From contig CAZPHB010000015.1 of assembly GCA_964586595.1 (NCBI GenBank), forward strand, positions 1 to 64,000: DNA of 64,000 nt, in the 5' to 3' direction. A program made the translations under genes and the position numbers. This DNA is from REEB481 sp964586595 (GTDB lineage: Bacteria; Bacteroidota; Bacteroidia; NS11-12g; UBA955). Each line of letters opens with the position of its first letter. Position 1 is the stretch's first letter. Under the pieces are notes generated by a model. That model ran no database searches and was not told where the DNA came from. It saw nothing but the letters and a program-made list of their open reading frames with translations. Shown piece by piece: positions 8,761 to 18,417 of the stretch.

Positions 8761-9893
8761 TGCTGTACTGGCTCTTCTACCAATATCTACATAAGCTGGG
8801 CTTCCCCGGGGCGGGTGTGTTCCAGTATATATCCTTCCGGGCGTCCATGGCAGCCATCCTCAGCCTGCTGATTACACTTCTGGTTGGAAAGAAAATCATC
8901 AACTGGCTGCAGCAAAAGCAGATTGGAGAAACCATCCGCGACCTGGGTCTGGAAGGACAGATGCAAAAGAAGGGAACGCCTACGATGGGCGGCATCATCA
9001 TCATCATTGCCATCCTGCTGCCAACCCTGCTCTTCGCCAAACTGAGCAATCCCTATGTGCTGCTGATGATGCTCAGCACCCTGTGGATGGGTGGCATTGG
9101 CCTGATTGACGACTACATCAAAGTATTCAAAAAAGACAAAGAAGGCCTGAAAGGATGGTTTAAAGTGCTGGGCCAATTGGTTTTGGGCGCCATCATCGCC
9201 ATCACCATTGACATCAACCACCATTTCCATCAGCTGCCGCTGGAAACGAACGTGCCCTTCATCAAAGAACCTTTCGATTACAGCAGTGTTTTTGGCGCAG
9301 GAAACGCCTGGTTCCTATTCGTGCCCATCATTGTATTCATCGTCATCGCGGTGACCAATGCGGTGAATCTGACCGACGGCATCGACGGACTGGCAGCGGG
9401 AACCACAGCCATTGTTGGCGGCGGACTTGGCATCCTTGCCTATGCCGCGGGCAATACCCGGATGAGCGAATACCTGAACATCCTGTACGTGCCTGAAAGC
9501 GGCGAAGTGGTGGTGTTTCTGGCAGCGTTCATTGGCGCCTGCATCGGATTTCTTTGGTTTAATGGATTTCCTGCACAGGTATTCATGGGCGATACCGGCA
9601 GCATGGCGCTGGGCGGCGCGGTAGCGGCCGTGGCCATCGTCATCAAGATGGAATTACTCATACCCATTTTATGCGGTGTGTATTTCGCCGAAAGCCTGAG
9701 CGTAGTGTTGCAGGTGGGCTGGTTCAAATACACCCGCATTCGCTACGGAGCAGGACGACGCATCTTCCTGATGTCGCCCCTGCATCATCATTTCCAGAAG
9801 AAAAATATGCCCGAGAGCAAAATCACGGTGCGCTTCTGGATCGTAACCCTCATCCTCGTCATTTTCACCATAGCCCTGCTCAAGCTGCGCTGA
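8760..9893 (+). CDS. mraY: Phospho-MurNAc-pentapeptide transferase
   Basis: A 377-aa polytopic inner-membrane enzyme that transfers phospho-MurNAc-pentapeptide to undecaprenyl phosphate, forming lipid I. It has about ten hydrophobic helices. Catalytic signatures are [12 protein letters not shown] near residue 115, the [10 protein letters not shown] motif near 205 and the C-terminal SPLHHHF. Length is slightly above that of E. coli MraY, as usual in Bacteroidota. It starts within the murE stop codon. Confidence 0.97.
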   Translation: MLYWLFYQYLHKLGFPGAGVFQYISFRASMAAILSLLITLLVGKKIINWLQQKQIGETIRDLGLEGQMQKKGTPTMGGIIIIIAILLPTLLFAKLSNPYVLLMMLSTLWMGGIGLIDDYIKVFKKDKEGLKGWFKVLGQLVLGAIIAITIDINHHFHQLPLETNVPFIKEPFDYSSVFGAGNAWFLFVPIIVFIVIAVTNAVNLTDGIDGLAAGTTAIVGGGLGILAYAAGNTRMSEYLNILYVPESGEVVVFLAAFIGACIGFLWFNGFPAQVFMGDTGSMALGGAVAAVAIVIKMELLIPILCGVYFAESLSVVLQVGWFKYTRIRYGAGRRIFLMSPLHHHFQKKNMPESKITVRFWIVTLILVIFTIALLKLR

Positions 9894-11234
9894 ATGAAAG
9901 ATAAACTCGTGATACTCGGTGCCGGCGAAAGCGGCTGTGGTGCTGCCCTCCTCGGGGTTCAGCAAGGGTATGACGTGTTTGTCAGCGATGCCGGAACCAT
10001 CCGGGAGCATTACCAAAAGGAACTGGAAGCGATGGGTGTTCCCTATGAAAGCGGAACCCACAGCACATCACGCATTCTTGCCGCCCGTGAAATCATCAAA
10101 AGTCCCGGAATTCCCGATACCGCACCCATCATCGTGGCTGCGCGCAAGGCAGGCATTCCCGTGATCTCAGAGATTGAATTCGCCGGGCGCTTCACCGATG
10201 CCGTGAAAATCATCATTTCCGGCACCAATGGAAAAACCACCACCACCGCGCTTACCTACCACATCCTGAAAGAGGCCGGATTAAACGTAGGCTGTGCAGG
10301 AAACATCGGCGACAGCTTCGCCCGAATGGTGGCTACCCAACAACACGACTACTACGTGCTTGAAGTGAGCAGTTTTCAGCTCGATGGCATGTACAACTTC
10401 CACGCGCACATCAGCGTGCTGACCAATATTACCCCGGACCATCTGGACCGCTACGAATACGATGTGGCCAAATACGCCGCATCCAAGTTCCGACTGGCCA
10501 ACAACCAAACGGAGCAGGATTATTTCATCTACTGTGCCGACGACCCGCTCACCCGGGAGTATATGCCGCAACACCCAATCAACAGCAAGCTGCTGCCCTT
10601 CAGCAATCAGCAAACCTTCGATTACGGAGCCTGGATTTCAGAGGGCTCTATCTACGTAAAAACCAACGAAAATCCCCCATTTACCATGACCATACATGAA
10701 CTGTCACTGCGTGGCATCCACAACTCCTACAACAGCATGGCCTCGGCTGTGGTTGCAGGATTGCTGGACATCAGGAAAGAGAAAATCCGCGAAAGCCTGG
10801 CCAACTTCCAAAACATCGAACACCGACTTGAGTTTGCGGGCAGAATCAAGGGCGTAGAATACATCAACGACAGCAAGGCCACCAACGTCAATTCGGCCTG
10901 GTATGCGCTGGAAAGCATGGAACGCCCTGTGATTTGGATTGCCGGCGGCGTGGACAAAGGCAACGACTACAATGCACTGCGGGCCCTCGTGCGCGACAAG
11001 GTGCGCGTGATCGTAGCTTTAGGCACAGACAACCGCAAAATCCACGAAGCATTTCAAAAAGACGTGGACATGATTGTGAATACCGGCAGCATGGAAGAAG
11101 CCGTGCACGTGGCTTCGGGTCTGGCCAATCGCGGTGATGTGGTGTTGCTTTCGCCCGCCTGTGCCTCATTCGACCTGTTCCACAACTACGAAGAACGCGG
11201 TCGCCTGTTCAAGGAAGCGGTAAGAAACCTCTAA
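9894..11234 (+). CDS. murD: UDP-MurNAc-L-Ala--D-Glu ligase
   Basis: A 446-aa Mur ligase that adds D-glutamate in the cytoplasm. The N-terminal Rossmann-like domain begins KLVILGAGESGCGAA; the ATP P-loop SGTNGKTTT lies near residues 108-117; EVSSFQLD and the NDSKATN motif near residue 323 are characteristic of MurD. It begins directly after the mraY stop with no intergenic base. Confidence 0.96.
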   Translation: MKDKLVILGAGESGCGAALLGVQQGYDVFVSDAGTIREHYQKELEAMGVPYESGTHSTSRILAAREIIKSPGIPDTAPIIVAARKAGIPVISEIEFAGRFTDAVKIIISGTNGKTTTTALTYHILKEAGLNVGCAGNIGDSFARMVATQQHDYYVLEVSSFQLDGMYNFHAHISVLTNITPDHLDRYEYDVAKYAASKFRLANNQTEQDYFIYCADDPLTREYMPQHPINSKLLPFSNQQTFDYGAWISEGSIYVKTNENPPFTMTIHELSLRGIHNSYNSMASAVVAGLLDIRKEKIRESLANFQNIEHRLEFAGRIKGVEYINDSKATNVNSAWYALESMERPVIWIAGGVDKGNDYNALRALVRDKVRVIVALGTDNRKIHEAFQKDVDMIVNTGSMEEAVHVASGLANRGDVVLLSPACASFDLFHNYEERGRLFKEAVRNL

Positions 11235-11247
11235 TCACGTTTCAGCC

Positions 11248-12441
11248 ATGCAGCAGCCTGCCCGAATTTTTCGCGGGGATAAATATATATGGATGGTTGT
11301 GGCAGCCCTTTCGCTGCTGGGCATCCTTGCTGTTTATTCGGCGAGCAGCTCCCTGGCCATGAACAAAAAAGGGGGCAATACAGAATTTTACTTTTTCAGA
11401 CATACCGGCTTCCTGGTGATTGGCTTGTTCTTCATGTACCTCACCCATTTGGTGAATTACCGGTATTACGCCCGCCTGAGTCAATGGATGCTTTGGGTGT
11501 CCATCGGTTTGTTGTGCGTTACCCTGGCCATTGGCAGCGAAGTGAACAGCGCCACACGCGTTTTGCCAATTCCGGGTTTGGGCATCACCTTTCAGACATC
11601 AGACATGGCGAAGCTGGTGCTGATCATGTATATCGCCAGGTATATGGCCAGAAATCAGGACCATATAGAAACACCTAAAGCATTTTGGCGCATCACCGGA
11701 ATCATCAGCATTGTAGTGCTGTTGATTGCTCCGGAAAACCTTAGTACCGCATTGGTGCTGTTCAGCACCTGTATGCTGCTGTTGTTTATTGGCCGGATCC
11801 ACATCAAATACCTGATCATGGTTTTGGGAAGTGGTGTGCTCCTGCTCACCCTGGCCGGTTTTATCCTGTTGAATGTGGATACCGACGGCTGGGCCTCGGC
11901 AGGTCGTATTCCCACATGGAAAAAAAGAATCGAAGCCTTCATTGGCAACAGTCAGGAAAGCGACCAGGCCATACAATCAAAAATTGCCATTGCCACCGGA
12001 GGTTTTACCGGGAAGGGACCGGGCGGAAGCACGCAGCGAAACTTCCTTCCCCACCCCTATTCAGATTTCATTTTCGCCATCATCGTTGAAGAATATGGCC
12101 TGATGGGCGGGCTCTTTGTGATCCTGCTCTTCCTCACACTTTTATACCGATGCCTCCTGATTGTGGTGAAAACACCGCGTGCTTATGGCGCCTTCCTTGC
12201 ATTTGGGCTGTGCATCAGCATGGTCATTCAGGCATTCATCAATATGGGCGTAGCCGTTGGACTGCTGCCGGTTACCGGACTCACCCTGCCGCTGGTAAGC
12301 ATGGGCGGCACCAGTTTGGTATTCACCAGCATTGCTTTTGGCGTGATCCTGAGCGTGAGTCGTGGGCTGGAAGAAGAACAGGAACCTGCCTCCAAAGAAC
12401 CTAAAGCACCAAATATGGAAGGAGCAGCGCATGCCGCATAA
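11248..12441 (+). CDS. ftsW: SEDS-family septal glycosyltransferase FtsW
   Basis: A 397-aa SEDS membrane protein, the peptidoglycan polymerase that partners with FtsI at the septum. About ten transmembrane helices are visible. Family landmarks include the first-helix LSLLGILAVYSAS, the KIAIATGGFTGKGPGGS loop and the C-terminal LPLVSMGGTSLVFTSIAFG. The C-terminal cytoplasmic tail is charged and short. It follows murD by 13 bp and overlaps murG by 11 bp. Confidence 0.95.
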   Translation: MQQPARIFRGDKYIWMVVAALSLLGILAVYSASSSLAMNKKGGNTEFYFFRHTGFLVIGLFFMYLTHLVNYRYYARLSQWMLWVSIGLLCVTLAIGSEVNSATRVLPIPGLGITFQTSDMAKLVLIMYIARYMARNQDHIETPKAFWRITGIISIVVLLIAPENLSTALVLFSTCMLLLFIGRIHIKYLIMVLGSGVLLLTLAGFILLNVDTDGWASAGRIPTWKKRIEAFIGNSQESDQAIQSKIAIATGGFTGKGPGGSTQRNFLPHPYSDFIFAIIVEEYGLMGGLFVILLFLTLLYRCLLIVVKTPRAYGAFLAFGLCISMVIQAFINMGVAVGLLPVTGLTLPLVSMGGTSLVFTSIAFGVILSVSRGLEEEQEPASKEPKAPNMEGAAHAA

Positions 12442-13528
12442 ATTCATCCTTTCGGGAGGTGGCACAGGCGGACACATCTTCCCGGCACTGGCCATAGCCG
12501 ACGCGCTGCGCGGGAAATTGGGCGATGCCGAATTTCATTTTGTGGGCGCACTCGGACGTATGGAAATGGAAAAGGTTCCGGCCGCCGGCTATGCGATTAC
12601 AGGCCTGCCCATTCGTGGTCTGCAGCGAAAACTCAGCCTTTCTAACCTGGGCATTCCCTTCGCATTCCTGAAAAGTTTGCGCATGGCGCATCAGCTGCTG
12701 CGCAGCTATAAACCAGATGCAGTAATTGGCACAGGTGGCTATGCCAGCGCGGCAGTCCTCTATGCCGCATACGCTCAGCGCATCCCAACGCTGATTTGGG
12801 AAGGAAACGGCTACGCCGGATTGACCAACCGCTGGCTGGGGAAGAAAGTGGATTGTGTTTGTACCGGTTTTGAAGGTATGGAAGCTTACTTCCCCAAGGA
12901 GAAAATCGTTTATACCGGCAATCCCGTGCGCAGAGAAATGCTGCAGCTTCCCGACAGGCAAAATGCCTGTAACAGTTTTGGACTCAACGCAGACCAGCCT
13001 GTCTGCCTGGTGGTTGGCGGAAGTTTGGGTGCAAGAACCTTGAACCAAAGCATAGAGGCCGGCCTGCACAGACTGCGCGAAGCAGGCATTCAGATGATCT
13101 GGCAAACAGGTAAAAACTACAGCCCTTCTAAAGAACCTTCGTGGCTGCACACGCCCGGAAGCGGCGTTTTTCAATCGGTATTCATCCAGCACATGGAACA
13201 GGCGTATGCCGCTGCCGACCTGGTGGTTTCCAGAGCCGGCGCGCTTTCCGTCGCTGAAATTGCTGTTTGCGGAAAAGCGTCCATCCTGGTTCCCAGCCCG
13301 AACGTAACCGACGACCACCAAACCCGCAATGCCCGGAAACTGAGCGAAAAAGGCGCGGCCTTCCTGATGCCCGACGCCACCGCAGCAGATGCGCTGTGCA
13401 CAGAAATCATCAAACTTATGGCCGCACCCGAAGCACGTGCACGCATGCAAGCAGCCGTAAAGCAATGTTCCATTCCCGATGCAGCCGAGCGCATCGCAAG
13501 CCAGGTATTAAACATCATGGAAAAATGA
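12431..13528 (+). CDS. murG: Lipid II synthase MurG
   Basis: A 365-aa GT28 glycosyltransferase that adds GlcNAc from UDP-GlcNAc to lipid I on the inner face of the membrane. The N-terminal acceptor loop ILSGGGTGGHIFPALA starts at residue 6, TGGYASA lies near residue 100, and the C-terminal donor domain has GGSLGARTLN and SRAGALSVAEI. The ATG at 12431 gives the canonical short N-terminus; an upstream ATG at 12362 lies in the ftsW tail. Confidence 0.96.
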   Translation: MPHKFILSGGGTGGHIFPALAIADALRGKLGDAEFHFVGALGRMEMEKVPAAGYAITGLPIRGLQRKLSLSNLGIPFAFLKSLRMAHQLLRSYKPDAVIGTGGYASAAVLYAAYAQRIPTLIWEGNGYAGLTNRWLGKKVDCVCTGFEGMEAYFPKEKIVYTGNPVRREMLQLPDRQNACNSFGLNADQPVCLVVGGSLGARTLNQSIEAGLHRLREAGIQMIWQTGKNYSPSKEPSWLHTPGSGVFQSVFIQHMEQAYAAADLVVSRAGALSVAEIAVCGKASILVPSPNVTDDHQTRNARKLSEKGAAFLMPDATAADALCTEIIKLMAAPEARARMQAAVKQCSIPDAAERIASQVLNIMEK

Positions 13529-14952
13529 ACAATACCGGATATCAATACGCATACTTCCTCGGCATTGGCGGCATTGGCATGAGCGCACTTGCGCGTTATT
13601 TCCACGCCCAGGGTGTGCAGGTTCGGGGTTACGACAAAACACCGACGGCGCTCACCGACGCCCTCCAGGCAGAAGGCATCGCCGTGCAGTTTGATGATGC
13701 CCTGGAATCCCTTCCCGCCTTTGTTCACGAACATCCGACAGAAACGCTTTTTGTTTATACCCCGGCCATTCCGGCCGAACATCCACAACTGCAATACCTG
13801 AAGCAAGGCAGTTTTCAACTATACAAGCGCAGCGAAGTGCTTGGCCTCATCAGCCGGCAAGCCTGCTGCATCGCCGTGGCAGGGACACATGGGAAAACCA
13901 CCACCAGCAGCCTCATTGCCTGCTTGCTCGACGCCTGCGGCATCAACTTCACGGCATTCCTGGGCGGCATTTCAGCCAACTTCAACAACAACTACATCCA
14001 CAAAACCGATGGCCGCGACTTATTTCCGGATCGCCCCATTGTGGTGCTTGAAGCCGATGAATTCGACCGCAGCTTCCACCGGCTCAATCCAGATTACGCC
14101 ATCATCACGGCCATAGACCCGGACCACCTCGACATTTACGAAACCAAAGAAGCTTTCACGGAAGCCTTCGTAACCTTCAGCAGCAAAATCAAACCGGGCG
14201 GAACCCTCGTTGTGCAGCAATCATTGCAGCAGTCGTGGCCAGCGCATGTTGAAGTGATTCACTACGGATTAAAAACGGCCGGAAAAGATCCTGATAGCGT
14301 GGCTTCACCCACCCAAATAGAAGCAGGACATTTCTATTTTGATTATTCCGGAAACTACCGAAACCAAACACATACCGAACAAAACCTATACTGCGGCCTG
14401 CCCGGATTCCACAATATTGAAAATGCCACAGCAGCGCTTGCACTGGTGCTGAATATTCTGAAACTCGACCCATCAGACGTACGCAGAGGCCTGAATTCCT
14501 TTGCCGGGGTGAAACGCAGGTTTGAATACCTGGTGCAACAGCCAAAGCATATTGTGATTGATGATTACGCGCACCATCCGGAAGAACTGCGGGCCATCCT
14601 TCAATCGGTACGGGCCTTGTATCCAAATGCCAAACTCACCGCCGTGTTCCAGCCACACCTGTTCACACGGACCCGTGATTTTGCCGAGGGTTTTGCAGAA
14701 GCCCTGGCTACGGCCGACGAACTGATCTTGATGGACATCTACCCTGCCCGGGAATTACCCATCCCCGGTATCAACAGCGAATGGCTGCTGGCACAAATCA
14801 ACCACAAGGACAAGAAGCTGATGAACCACGATGCCATCCTGGCTCATGTGCGCAATACCCAGCCTGAATTACTGCTGCTCCTCGGAGCCGGCGATATAGA
14901 CCGTTTGGCCTCACCTGTAAAAGCTATTTATGAAACTGCTGCGCGGAACTAA
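13525..14952 (+). CDS. murC: UDP-MurNAc--L-alanine ligase
   Basis: A 475-aa Mur ligase adding the first stem-peptide residue. It shows the nucleotide-sugar-binding start YFLGIGGIGMSALA, the P-loop AGTHGKTTTSS near residue 119, VLEADEFDRSF and the C-terminal DDYAHHPEE. The start codon overlaps the murG stop as ATGA. The frame is open upstream into murG, so 13525 is chosen from the conserved N-terminus. Its 3' end overlaps ftsQ by 23 bp. Confidence 0.96.
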   Translation: MNNTGYQYAYFLGIGGIGMSALARYFHAQGVQVRGYDKTPTALTDALQAEGIAVQFDDALESLPAFVHEHPTETLFVYTPAIPAEHPQLQYLKQGSFQLYKRSEVLGLISRQACCIAVAGTHGKTTTSSLIACLLDACGINFTAFLGGISANFNNNYIHKTDGRDLFPDRPIVVLEADEFDRSFHRLNPDYAIITAIDPDHLDIYETKEAFTEAFVTFSSKIKPGGTLVVQQSLQQSWPAHVEVIHYGLKTAGKDPDSVASPTQIEAGHFYFDYSGNYRNQTHTEQNLYCGLPGFHNIENATAALALVLNILKLDPSDVRRGLNSFAGVKRRFEYLVQQPKHIVIDDYAHHPEELRAILQSVRALYPNAKLTAVFQPHLFTRTRDFAEGFAEALATADELILMDIYPARELPIPGINSEWLLAQINHKDKKLMNHDAILAHVRNTQPELLLLLGAGDIDRLASPVKAIYETAARN

Positions 14953-15775
14953 AAAACAAAAATGGCTGCAGCTGACCACAGCCGGAATCCTGCTGCTGGC
15001 CGTGGTTTCAGGACTCGTGATGGCTTCAGGTGCCGAAGGCAAACAATTGGTGAAAAACCTGGACATACGCATCACACCGGATACAGGACTGTACTTCATT
15101 ACACCACGTGATGTGGTGCAGGCACTTGCGCCCGATGGCAGCGCATATAAGGGCAAAACCGTTGCATCACTACATCTGGACAGGTTGGAAGCCAAATTGC
15201 AAGAGCACCCCTATGTGGCAGCATGTGAAGTACATGCCGATTTAAGTGGCAATATTCAGGTGCGCATCCGCCAAAAAAATGCGCTGCTGCGCATCATCAA
15301 CAAAACCGGACAGAGTTATTATCTGGGTGAAAACGGACAAAAGTTGCCTTTCAGCAACATGTTCACCCCCAATGTACCGGTGGCCACCGGATATATCGAA
15401 GAACAGTTTCAAGACAGTGCATATCCCAAAACCCCGGTGCTGAAGCAACTGCAAGAACTGGCTGCATTTCTGAACAAGCATCCCATGTGGGCGGCTCAAA
15501 TTGAACAGGTGTATGTAGATAATTTCTCCGAGTTTCTTTTGATACCAAGGGTGGGAAACCATAGCATTGTTTTGGGCACCTGTGAACAACTGGAAGAAAA
15601 AATGGAAAAACTCAGGATTTTCTACACGAAAGCCTTGCCCAGCGTGGGCTGGGACCATTACAGCAAAATCAATTTGAGCTACCGGGGTCAGGTAGTAGCC
15701 ACACGCCGAAATGCGGCCATCACATCCGGCGACCTGAATGAAGGTCAGAACAACGAACAAAATACTGGACAATAA
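14930..15775 (+). CDS. ftsQ: FtsQ/DivIB-like division protein
   Basis: A 281-aa bitopic protein in the ftsQ position. It has a basic cytoplasmic N-terminus, a single membrane helix at about residues 13-33, and a periplasmic POTRA-like region (ITPRDVVQAL, LDRLEAKLQEHPYVAACEVHADLSGNIQVRIRQ) followed by a beta-rich domain. The pattern and gene order identify it as FtsQ, which links FtsA/Z to FtsWI through the FtsQLB complex. Sequence conservation is low, as usual. The end is followed by ftsA after 10 bp. Confidence 0.85.
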   Translation: MKLLRGTKKQKWLQLTTAGILLLAVVSGLVMASGAEGKQLVKNLDIRITPDTGLYFITPRDVVQALAPDGSAYKGKTVASLHLDRLEAKLQEHPYVAACEVHADLSGNIQVRIRQKNALLRIINKTGQSYYLGENGQKLPFSNMFTPNVPVATGYIEEQFQDSAYPKTPVLKQLQELAAFLNKHPMWAAQIEQVYVDNFSEFLLIPRVGNHSIVLGTCEQLEEKMEKLRIFYTKALPSVGWDHYSKINLSYRGQVVATRRNAAITSGDLNEGQNNEQNTGQ

Positions 15776-15785
15776 ATAAATACCC

Positions 15786-17081
15786 ATGCGCAAGGAAAAA
15801 TCAGAGAAAATTATTGTGGGACTGGACATAGGCACAACCAAGATTTGTGCGATTGTCGGGCAGATGAACGAACACGGCAAAATCAATGTACTGGGTATTG
15901 GAAAATCCCCCAGCATGGGCGGTGTGGCCCGAGGTATGGTATGCAACATCGGAAAAACCGTGGATGCCATCAAAGCGGCCGTAGCCATTGCCAGCAAACA
16001 AAGCAACATCGACATTGCCAGGGTGCATGTGGGCATCGCCGGACACCATATCAACAGCAAACAATTCCCGAAAACAAAAATCCGCACCAACAGCCACGAA
16101 GAAATAAGTGCCGACGAACTGAAGCGCATGGAGGAGGAAATGCATAACATTTACCTCGGGAACGATCTTGAAGTCATCCACATCATGCCTCAGGAGTATA
16201 GGGTAGATGGAGAACCCGACATCATCGACCCTATTGGCATGACCGGCATGCGGCTGGAAGCGAGTTATCATGTAATTACCGGACAAACCACTGCAGCGCG
16301 AAACATCACCCAGGCCGTTCAGCGCGCGGGCCTTGAAGTTGACGGTTTATTTGTTGAACCGGTCGCCTCCGCAAGAGCAGTGCTCAGTCCGGAAGAAATG
16401 GAAGGAGGCGTAGCGCTTGTTGACATTGGCGGAGGTACTTCCGACATTGCCATCTTCCACAATGGCCTCATCCGGCATACTGCCGTTATTCCATACGGCG
16501 GCGACATCATCACTGCCGACATCCGCGAAGCGTTTCAGCTGGGAAAAGAACAGGCTGAAGCCCTGAAGGTGAAGTGCGGAAGTGCTTATCCTGAAGAATC
16601 AAAAAAGAACCAAATACAAAGCATTCAGGATTTCCCGGGACGCAAACCCAAGGAGATTTCTGTGTATAACCTGTCGCTGGTGATTCATGCGCGCGCTACA
16701 GAAATCATCAACCTGATTTACGATCAGATACGGATGTCGGGTTATGCCAACAAACTGGCTGCCGGAATCGTACTTACCGGTGGTGGTGCCAACCTGCAAT
16801 ACATCAACCTGCTGATGGAAAGCATCACCGGCCTGGATACCCAAATGGGAATTCCGAACCAACACCTGGGCATGGGCATGGTGGATGAAGTAAAAAGTCC
16901 CATGTACGCTACCGGCGTTGGCCTGGTATTGAAGGGATACGACACCAGCCTTCAGAACCATCATCCTGTTCAAACCACTGCAGAACCGGAAAAAGACAAA
17001 AAAACAACAGGCCTGTTCAACGGACTTTTTGGCCGTATTACAGGTTTCTTAGACGACCGCAGCATTGACGATTTCAAATAA
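15786..17081 (+). CDS. ftsA: Cell division actin homologue FtsA
   Basis: A 431-aa actin-like ATPase that tethers FtsZ to the membrane. The phosphate-1 motif IVGLDIGTTKICAIVG opens the protein, VDIGGGTSDIAIF near residue 216 is phosphate-2, and GIVLTGGGANLQ near residue 327 is the adenosine motif. The C-terminus (GLFNGLFGRITGFLDD) fits the amphipathic membrane-targeting helix. It lies 9 bp before ftsZ. Confidence 0.95.
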   Translation: MRKEKSEKIIVGLDIGTTKICAIVGQMNEHGKINVLGIGKSPSMGGVARGMVCNIGKTVDAIKAAVAIASKQSNIDIARVHVGIAGHHINSKQFPKTKIRTNSHEEISADELKRMEEEMHNIYLGNDLEVIHIMPQEYRVDGEPDIIDPIGMTGMRLEASYHVITGQTTAARNITQAVQRAGLEVDGLFVEPVASARAVLSPEEMEGGVALVDIGGGTSDIAIFHNGLIRHTAVIPYGGDIITADIREAFQLGKEQAEALKVKCGSAYPEESKKNQIQSIQDFPGRKPKEISVYNLSLVIHARATEIINLIYDQIRMSGYANKLAAGIVLTGGGANLQYINLLMESITGLDTQMGIPNQHLGMGMVDEVKSPMYATGVGLVLKGYDTSLQNHHPVQTTAEPEKDKKTTGLFNGLFGRITGFLDDRSIDDFK

Positions 17082-17090
17082 GTTAAACCC

Positions 17091-18407
17091 ATGCCATTAA
17101 ACAACATCATCCCCGATATTCCCGCCCTCAGCCCGGCCATCATCAAAGTCATCGGTGTGGGCGGCGGTGGAAGCAATGCCGTAAACCACATGTTCAATCA
17201 AGGCATTGAAGGCGTACAGTTCTACGTATGCAATACCGATGCACAGGCGCTGCGCAGCAGTCCGGTTCCCAACAAAATCCAGCTCGGCGCACAACTCACC
17301 GAAGGCTTGGGTGCCGGTTCAGAGCCGGAGCAAGGGCAGAAAGCAGCGCTGGAAAGTGCCGATAAAATTGCGGAAATGCTGCGCCAGCAAACCAAAATGG
17401 TATTCATCACTGCCGGAATGGGCGGCGGCACCGGAACCGGCGCTGCGCCAGTGATTGCGGAAATAGCCAAACAGATGGGCATCCTCACCGTGGGTATTGT
17501 TACCATCCCTTTTGAAGATGAAGGTCCGGAGCGCAGACATCAGGCGGAACAAGGTCTTGAAAAGCTCCGCCCACATGTAGATGCACTGCTGGTCATCATC
17601 AATGACCGCATCCTGGAAATGTACGAGGACTTGCCCATCAGCAAGGCCTTCGCAAGTGCGGACAATGTATTGTGTACGGCCGCCAAGGGCATTGCCGAAA
17701 TCATCACACGTACCGGCTACATGAACGTGGACTTCAAGGATGTGGAAACGGCCATGCGCAACAGCGGCAGGGCGGTGATGGGTATGGGCACCGGCGCAGG
17801 TGAACGTCGCGCAGCGCTGGCGGTAAGCAACGCGCTGGACTCTCCTTTGCTCGACAACATCCGGCTCATAGGCGCCCGACACCTGTTGGTGAACATCGTA
17901 CACGGCAACAGCGAGCCCACCATGAAGGAAATCAAAACCATCACCAGCTACCTCCAGGATCAGGCCGGTCAAACCGCCAAGCTGAAATGGGGGCTCACAC
18001 ACAATCCCGAACTCAGCGAAGAACTTTGTGTCACGGTGATTGCCACCAGCTTCCAGGATAAGTTTTCCGGAGCAAATCAGGAAGAGGAAGTGCCCGAACC
18101 CGAGGATCTGGTCCACATCCCTATTGACCTGGAAGAAAACAGCGAAGCGCAGGTTCCCAAACCGCCATTTGCGCCCCAACTCAAGCAAGTCCAGTATCCG
18201 AAGCAACAAACCATCAATCTTCCTTATCAGCAGCCAGGCCCTGACGACCAGCTGAATACACCGGCATACCTGCGTATGGGCGTACAGTTGGAAGTGGTTC
18301 CCGAAAGCGACAAGCAATTTATTTCAAAGATGGTGCTGGCGGAGGAAGAAGGTTCCGATACACCTGTGCTGAAGAAGAATTCCTTTTACAGCAACAACCC
18401 GGACTAA
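17091..18407 (+). CDS. ftsZ: Cell division GTPase FtsZ
   Basis: A 438-aa tubulin homologue that forms the Z-ring. The N-terminal IKVIGVGGGGSNAVNHM and the tubulin signature G111-G-G-T-G-T-G117 bind GTP; the T7 region near EDLPISKAFASADNVL follows. After the globular core (about residue 325) comes a proline- and glutamine-rich linker, then a short conserved tail ending KKNSFYSNNPD that should bind FtsA. Last gene of the dcw cluster, facing a convergent gene 10 bp away with no clear terminator between them. Confidence 0.97.
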   Translation: MPLNNIIPDIPALSPAIIKVIGVGGGGSNAVNHMFNQGIEGVQFYVCNTDAQALRSSPVPNKIQLGAQLTEGLGAGSEPEQGQKAALESADKIAEMLRQQTKMVFITAGMGGGTGTGAAPVIAEIAKQMGILTVGIVTIPFEDEGPERRHQAEQGLEKLRPHVDALLVIINDRILEMYEDLPISKAFASADNVLCTAAKGIAEIITRTGYMNVDFKDVETAMRNSGRAVMGMGTGAGERRAALAVSNALDSPLLDNIRLIGARHLLVNIVHGNSEPTMKEIKTITSYLQDQAGQTAKLKWGLTHNPELSEELCVTVIATSFQDKFSGANQEEEVPEPEDLVHIPIDLEENSEAQVPKPPFAPQLKQVQYPKQQTINLPYQQPGPDDQLNTPAYLRMGVQLEVVPESDKQFISKMVLAEEEGSDTPVLKKNSFYSNNPD

Positions 18408-18417
18408 GCATCAACCT

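Noticed and set aside
7843..17340. Long antisense frames in the dcw cluster, e.g. 7843-8727 and 12401-13465 on the minus strand
   Set aside because: They lie opposite conserved Mur and Fts genes, have no recognisable domains and reflect the GC-rich codon use of the real genes.
17319..18317. 332-codon minus-strand frame opposite ftsZ
   Set aside because: Shadow of a fully conserved ftsZ; composition is Cys/His/Phe-rich without domain.
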